Source: JAYSRU01 sp043720875 (GTDB lineage Bacteria; Bacteroidota; Bacteroidia; Flavobacteriales_D; Crocinitomicaceae). Taken from it: DNA of 24,657 nt. The stretch is from the NCBI GenBank assembly GCA_043720875.1, contig JAYSRU010000242.1:1-24657 (forward strand), in the 5' to 3' direction. Position numbers and translations under genes: made by a program. Positions 20,568 through 24,657 of the stretch are shown piece after piece. The stretch's first letter is position 1. Every line of letters begins with the position of its first letter. Under the pieces are notes generated by a model. It made no database searches, was not told the origin of the DNA, and saw nothing but the letters and a program-made list of their open reading frames with translations.

Positions 20568-22766
20568 TTGCAACAAAAAGTATTTTTCATTACCCCTCCA
20601 TTTACCCAGTTAAATACTCCCTATCCTGCAACAGCATATTTAAAAGGTTTTTTGAACACTCAGGATATTTCATCGTTTCAAGTTGATTTTGGCCTTGAAG
20701 TAATTTTAGCCCTATTTTCTCGCAACGGATTAACAGAAATATTTGAGCAAATAGAACTTGAAAATAAAACACTTTCTGAGAATTGTCAACGCATTATTCG
20801 CCTAAAAAGCGATTATATAAATTCAATTGATACAGTTATTTCGTTTCTACATGATAAAAACCCAACTATTGCGCATTTTATTGGTGAAAGAAATTACCTG
20901 CCAGAAGCATCAAGATTTGAGCAATTAGAAGACTTGGAATGGGCTTTTGGCACGATGGGAATTCGTGATAAAGCAAGACATATCGCCACACTCTACTTGG
21001 AAGATATTTCAGATTTAATTATTGAGGCAATTGATCCCCATTTTGGTTTTAGTAGGTATGCCGAGCGACTAGGTAGATCTGCTTCAACTTTTGATGAGTT
21101 AAACACTGCGCTAAATTCAGAAAACACCTATATTGATAAGGTTTTACTTGAGTTATTAGCACAACGTATCGCAGAAGAAAACCCAACCTTGGTGGCTATA
21201 TCGGCGCCGTTTCCTGGTAATTTGTACAGCGCTTTCAAATGTGGACAATGGCTTAAAATTAATCATCCAACAATCAAAGTAATGCTTGGCGGAGGATATG
21301 CCAATACCGAATTACGCTCCGTTTCCGATCCAAGGGTATTTGAGTTTTTCGATTACATCACCCTAGATGATGGGGAAGCGCCTGTATTAAACATTATACA
21401 ACACCTCGAAGGGAAACGAGAAATCACCAACTTAAAACGAACCTTTACCCTCATCAACGGAGCAGTTGTTTATTTGAACAACTCAGAAATGTCCGACTTT
21501 AAACAAAAAGACGTAGGCACGCCGGATTATGCTGATTTACTCTTAGATAAATACTTGTCTGTAATTGAAATTGCTAATCCTATGCACCGTTTATGGAACG
21601 ATGGAAGATGGAATAAATTGACCTTGGCCCATGGTTGCTATTGGGGCAAGTGTACGTTTTGCGATATTTCATTAGATTATATTAAAGTATACGAAGCCAC
21701 AACTGCCAAAGTATTGGTGGATCGCATCGAAGAAATTATTTTACAAACCGGTAACAATGGATTTCATTTTGTGGACGAAGCTGCGCCTCCAGCATTAATG
21801 CGTGAACTTGCCCTAGAAATAATACGTAGAGATTTAACCGTTGTATGGTGGACAAACATTCGTTTTGAAAAAAGTTTTACCTATGACCTCTGCAAATTAC
21901 TATCCATCTCTGGCTGCATTGCAATCTCTGGTGGACTTGAAGTTGCATCAGATCGTATTTTGCAATTGATAGAAAAAGGAGTCACCGTTGCTCAAGTTGC
22001 TAAGGTTGCCGATAACTTTACGCAATCTGGAATTATGGTACATGCCTATCTGATGTACGGTTTTCCAACGCAAACGGCACAAGAAACAATTGATTCGTTA
22101 GAAACTGTGCGACAATTAATTGAAAACGGAGCCATTCAGTCTGGGTTTTGGCATCAATTCGCTATGACAGCCCACAGTCCGGTAGGATTGGATGCTAAAA
22201 AATATAATGTAATTCGGACAGATCTTTCTACCGGAACCTTTGCCAACAATGATCTCCATCACACGGATCCAAACGGTTGCGACCATGATGCTTTTAGTGA
22301 AGGATTGAAAAAATCGTTATTCAACTACATGCATGGAATCGGTTTCGATATTCCGTTACAGCAATGGTTTGATTTTAAAGTTCCAAAAACGACCATTCCA
22401 AGAACATTGATAGAACGGTCGATTGATATTTCTGAAGATTTTGCCATAAAATCGCATTCAAAAGTAATTTGGACAGGAACATTGCCTACCCTAAAATTCA
22501 TCGGAAAAGTAAAGAAAGGAAAACCAATTTCAAAAACGGTACTCTGTTTCTCCACCAAAAAGGATGACATAGAAATTGAAGTAGCAGCACCATTAGGTAA
22601 TTGGATTTTTGAACTCCTGCCCAAAATTAATAGTAAGAATAAAGATGCGCTACAATTGGAAGCAGTCAAAACGAGTTACGCCGAAGCTAAACTAGCCGAT
22701 TTTGATGCATTTTGGAATGGCTATACCCTCGCGCAATTGAGAGACAATGGTTTGCTCATTGTTTAA
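20568..22766 (+). CDS. B12-binding-type radical SAM protein
   Basis: The 732-residue product starts with a TTG; no ATG lies between the upstream stop at 20535 and the conserved N-terminus VFFITPPFTQLNTPYPATAYLKG. Residues about 1-330 resemble the cobalamin-binding-like domain of this class (PTLVAISAPFPGNLYSAFKCG, KVMLGGGYANTEL, FDYITLDDGE), but no DxHxxG motif for B12 ligation is seen. The radical SAM cluster motif is C357-x4-C362-x2-C365 in GCYWGKCTFCD, one residue longer than the usual Cx3Cx2C. Later features are FHFVDEAAPPALMRELALEI, a GGLE stretch (ISGGLEVASDRIL) and a C-terminal tail of about 150 residues. The reaction and substrate are unknown. A small lipoprotein gene follows after 35 nt. 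Confidence 0.85.
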   Translation: MQQKVFFITPPFTQLNTPYPATAYLKGFLNTQDISSFQVDFGLEVILALFSRNGLTEIFEQIELENKTLSENCQRIIRLKSDYINSIDTVISFLHDKNPTIAHFIGERNYLPEASRFEQLEDLEWAFGTMGIRDKARHIATLYLEDISDLIIEAIDPHFGFSRYAERLGRSASTFDELNTALNSENTYIDKVLLELLAQRIAEENPTLVAISAPFPGNLYSAFKCGQWLKINHPTIKVMLGGGYANTELRSVSDPRVFEFFDYITLDDGEAPVLNIIQHLEGKREITNLKRTFTLINGAVVYLNNSEMSDFKQKDVGTPDYADLLLDKYLSVIEIANPMHRLWNDGRWNKLTLAHGCYWGKCTFCDISLDYIKVYEATTAKVLVDRIEEIILQTGNNGFHFVDEAAPPALMRELALEIIRRDLTVVWWTNIRFEKSFTYDLCKLLSISGCIAISGGLEVASDRILQLIEKGVTVAQVAKVADNFTQSGIMVHAYLMYGFPTQTAQETIDSLETVRQLIENGAIQSGFWHQFAMTAHSPVGLDAKKYNVIRTDLSTGTFANNDLHHTDPNGCDHDAFSEGLKKSLFNYMHGIGFDIPLQQWFDFKVPKTTIPRTLIERSIDISEDFAIKSHSKVIWTGTLPTLKFIGKVKKGKPISKTVLCFSTKKDDIEIEVAAPLGNWIFELLPKINSKNKDALQLEAVKTSYAEAKLADFDAFWNGYTLAQLRDNGLLIV

Positions 22767-22801
22767 AGCAATTTTCTTAATTCCTTGACGTTTTAGTCAG
22801 C

Positions 22802-23212
22802 ATGAAAACTATCGTAGGTTTTATTTCTTTGCTTTTAATGTTTTCTTCTTGTAAAAAAGAATACTCCTTAGAAAAAATAGACTCAACTATTTTGGTTTCA
22901 AGCGAAGTTAAAGGTGATGAAATATTCATAAAAAGTGAAACTGAAAATCTTTACAATTTTGCCTATTCGATTACTTACGCATTGAAGATTAAAAAAAATG
23001 ACATTCACATCCATTATAAAAAAGTAAAAATTGGAGATCTTGCGCTAACGGTAATTCAGGCAGCAAAAGTGACTATCAATCTTGGTTCACTAAAAAAGGA
23101 TAGTTACAACGTGTTTTTCAAATTAAACAACAAAAAAACCATAGGAACCTTAACTGTTGGCGATTCTACCACACTAAAAATGATTACTTCAGGAAATGTT
23201 CGATTAAAATAG
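22802..23212 (+). CDS. Small hypothetical lipoprotein
   Basis: The 136-residue product has a lipoprotein signal peptide ending MFSSC (Cys17) followed by KKEYS. The mature part is rich in Lys and Ser and looks all-beta (IDSTILVSSEVKGDEIFIKS, SYNVFFKLNNKKTIGTLTVG). I do not recognise a family. It follows the radical SAM gene by 35 nt without a terminator between, so they may be co-transcribed. It ends 8 nt from the convergent minus-strand gene. Confidence 0.75.
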   Translation: MKTIVGFISLLLMFSSCKKEYSLEKIDSTILVSSEVKGDEIFIKSETENLYNFAYSITYALKIKKNDIHIHYKKVKIGDLALTVIQAAKVTINLGSLKKDSYNVFFKLNNKKTIGTLTVGDSTTLKMITSGNVRLK

Positions 23213-23220
23213 AAGCTAAC

Positions 23221-23817
23221 TTAAAAACTCGTTCCCGTACCGTATAACAAACCGAATGCGTTAATGCCAATGGAATAACTTGCTCCAATATACATGATAA
23301 AGTTTTCTCCGCGCAATATCTTAAAACGTGCTGCGAGTATTGGAACCATTCGTATCGACTTCTTAGAATCGAATAAAATACTTGTCATAGGTCCTGCTTC
23401 AAATTCTATTTTTGACTTTTTATCGACCTTAATTTGAAATGCTTTGAACATCAATCCTGCACCTAAGGTTGGTGATGCTTTTTCGTTCGTTAAAACCCCC
23501 TCCACAATAAATTGCTTAGATTCTTTGGCCAAATTGAAAAACACTGGAATTCTCATGATTTTATCCGGTCGAAACTCAGCCAAAAACAATACTGCGGAAG
23601 TGGGAAGAACAACGGAGGATTTTGCATGTATATCTGCAATTTTACTATCCGATATGAACAACATGGTACTTCCAAAACTTATTTCGAAATTTTTCTTTTT
23701 AACCGTATCAGTTACAATTGGAGCCGGAGCAACGGCAGGCACAACACTAACCGTTGGGGCTTGTGAAAACGCTTGAAAAGAAAGTAGTAAAGCGAAGCTT
23801 ATGTATAGTTTAGTCAT
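23221..23817 (-). CDS. Probable outer-membrane beta-barrel protein
   Basis: The start is taken at 23817 (MTKLYISFALLLSFQAFSQ), which gives a proper signal peptide ending near FSQA; the 11-residue longer form would spoil it. The 198-residue product has an Ala/Pro/Val-rich linker (VSVVPAVAPAPIVTD) and then alternating strands such as NFEISFGSTMLF, GAGLMFKAFQIKV, IEFEAGPMTSILF and MYIGASYSIGINAFG, ending in phenylalanine, the usual barrel signature. Family not recognised. It lies 36 nt downstream of tag on the same strand. TACTTTTA, one base off the -7 consensus, lies 3 nt before its ATG. Confidence 0.65.
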   Translation of the reverse strand: MTKLYISFALLLSFQAFSQAPTVSVVPAVAPAPIVTDTVKKKNFEISFGSTMLFISDSKIADIHAKSSVVLPTSAVLFLAEFRPDKIMRIPVFFNLAKESKQFIVEGVLTNEKASPTLGAGLMFKAFQIKVDKKSKIEFEAGPMTSILFDSKKSIRMVPILAARFKILRGENFIMYIGASYSIGINAFGLLYGTGTSF

Positions 23818-23853
23818 TCGTAAAAGTAAGTTAAATAATTGAATTGACACCTG

Positions 23854-24399
23854 TTACTCCACATTCTCCTTTTGCACGAGCGCATACACCGGGCAATTTT
23901 CTGAATGTGCACCGTGCAAATATCCTGTGCTCATCAAAAACTCATTCACGATTTCACCGCCCGTAAATTTGAAGGTTTTTTTAAACAACTTCACCCACTC
24001 TTGTTTTGTTTTGGGATGATGCGTATCCAACCAATTTTTGAACGAACCGTGACTTACTTTTAGTTCTAAAATGACATTGGCATTATGAATCACTGCATCA
24101 ACTTTTAAGCGGTTTCGAATAATTCCTGCATCGTTCAACAAACGCGTTCTATCTTCTTCTTTGTAGTTGGCAATTGTCGCTATTTCGAAGTGATGGAACG
24201 CATTCTTAAAATTTTGCTGTTTGTTTAGAATCGTATTCCAACTTAAGCCCGCTTGATTTATTTCCAAAACAAGGCGTTCAAACAACTCATTGTCCTCATT
24301 TATTGGAAAGCCGTATGCGGTATCGTGGTAAATTTTATGCACATTTTGATTGTCAGTTAACTGTGCTACGAATGTGCAATACGGGTTATGTTTTTCCAT
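23854..24399 (-). CDS. tag: DNA-3-methyladenine glycosylase I
   Basis: The 181-residue product removes 3-methyladenine from alkylated DNA, starting base-excision repair; E. coli Tag has 187 residues. Matching features: C8 in NPYCTF and the histidine in IYHDTAYGFP (about 24-33), which with HSENC near the C-terminus (about 165-169) supply the structural zinc site. Others are LFERLVLEINQAGLSWNTIL (about 39-58) and the helix-hairpin-helix-like LLNDAGIIRNRLKVDAVIHNA. All expected metal ligands (Cys, His, His, Cys) are present. The start has good N-terminal fit. The outer-membrane gene follows on the same strand. Confidence 0.94.
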   Translation of the reverse strand: MEKHNPYCTFVAQLTDNQNVHKIYHDTAYGFPINEDNELFERLVLEINQAGLSWNTILNKQQNFKNAFHHFEIATIANYKEEDRTRLLNDAGIIRNRLKVDAVIHNANVILELKVSHGSFKNWLDTHHPKTKQEWVKLFKKTFKFTGGEIVNEFLMSTGYLHGAHSENCPVYALVQKENVE

Positions 24400-24425
24400 G
24401 TTACTCCTAGTTTTTTACAACGAAT

Positions 24426-24657
24426 TTAGGACAATAATAAATAGAACAACATCCAAACACCAAAGAAAAAGAAACTTACTTTAAGTGTTTCTTTGTTGTT
24501 CTTCAAGTCTTTCTTTACGATTAAGCGGTACAAAAACCAACATAAAAAGAGGAATACAAAAACTACTAGGAAAACAAAAAAGCCACTCTTAAAAAGTGAC
24601 TTTTGAATCAGAAAACACAAGCTGTTTTTTGAAACCCCATATAAAAAAATTATCCAA
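24426..24657 (-). CDS. Hypothetical membrane protein, C-terminal part, cut by window edge
   Basis: On the minus strand the frame is open from the window's right edge to the stop at 24426, about 76 residues. No ATG is present near the edge, so the start lies outside. The visible part has at least two membrane segments (about FFVFLVVFVFLFLCWFLYRL and KVSFFFFGVWMLFYLLL) joined by a charged loop (IVKKDLKNNKETL). The pattern of charge and hydrophobicity looks like a real inner-membrane protein. An imperfect hairpin with a T run on this strand (24578-24604) falls inside the frame and could instead be a terminator for a gene further right, which lowers confidence. Family not recognised. Confidence 0.45.
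   Translation of the reverse strand, partial: WIIFLYGVSKNSLCFLIQKSLFKSGFFVFLVVFVFLFLCWFLYRLIVKKDLKNNKETLKVSFFFFGVWMLFYLLLS

Noticed and set aside
1..24657. tRNA, rRNA, CRISPR array, integrase or phage genes
   Set aside because: None was found by eye on either strand; in particular no integrase accompanies the cassette-like array within this window.

Overview
The window looks like a stretch of AT-rich chromosome from a Bacteroidota bacterium, most likely Flavobacteriales; family level is a guess. The grounds are: many promoter -7 elements of the Bacteroidota form TAnnTTTG; lipoproteins with short N-terminal signal peptides; a biotin ligase without a DNA-binding domain; and the gene order birA - rsfS - ftsH - cdsA - psd, which is familiar from this phylum. 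Most of the window is ordinary housekeeping DNA. The left 2.5 kb and several intergenic stretches are not.

Layout. 1-348: non-coding, with a 16-bp inverted repeat and a 40-bp repeat unit. 349-744: a small RlpA-like protein. 861-2484: two small lipoprotein genes, each enclosed by sites that look like integron attC recombination sites, with no integrase in view (a CALIN-like array). The array's right-hand crossover point is followed by a second copy of the 40-bp repeat. 2542-4691: a YdcF/ElyC-type DUF218 protein (minus), diverging from an MscS channel and a PaaI-type thioesterase. 4762-6482: dnaX split into two frames at a run of ten A, fitting programmed frameshifting or transcriptional slippage that yields gamma and tau subunits. 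6483-6878 and 8610-9108: two copies of a hairpin-rich intergenic repeat, each between convergent genes. Between them lie a MerR-like regulator (minus), an NlpC/P60 peptidase and a membrane-anchored thioredoxin-like protein. 9109-13310: signal peptide peptidase SppA (minus), folK, and a large OmpA-like/TPR lipoprotein with a strong terminator. 13408-15097: a Nudix hydrolase diverging from pyrE, with overlapping start codons, then an SRPBCC protein. 15109-20192: birA (minus), rsfS, ftsH, cdsA, psd. 20234-22766: a tiny Lys/Cys-rich secreted protein and a large radical SAM protein of the B12-binding type. 22802 to the end: a small lipoprotein, a probable outer-membrane protein, DNA-3-methyladenine glycosylase I (tag), and the C-terminal part of a membrane protein running off the window.

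Functional themes: envelope upkeep (RlpA-like, YdcF-like, MscS, NlpC/P60, SppA, OmpA-like lipoprotein, CdsA and Psd for phosphatidylethanolamine synthesis, FtsH quality control), replication and repair (DnaX, Tag), and nucleotide and cofactor metabolism (PyrE, Nudix, FolK, BirA). The points most worth a second look are the attC-like cassette array and its flanking repeat, the dnaX A10 slip site, three genes whose -7 element sits exactly 4 nt before the ATG (probable leaderless mRNAs), the pyrE/Nudix start-codon overlap, and the convergent-gap repeat family.
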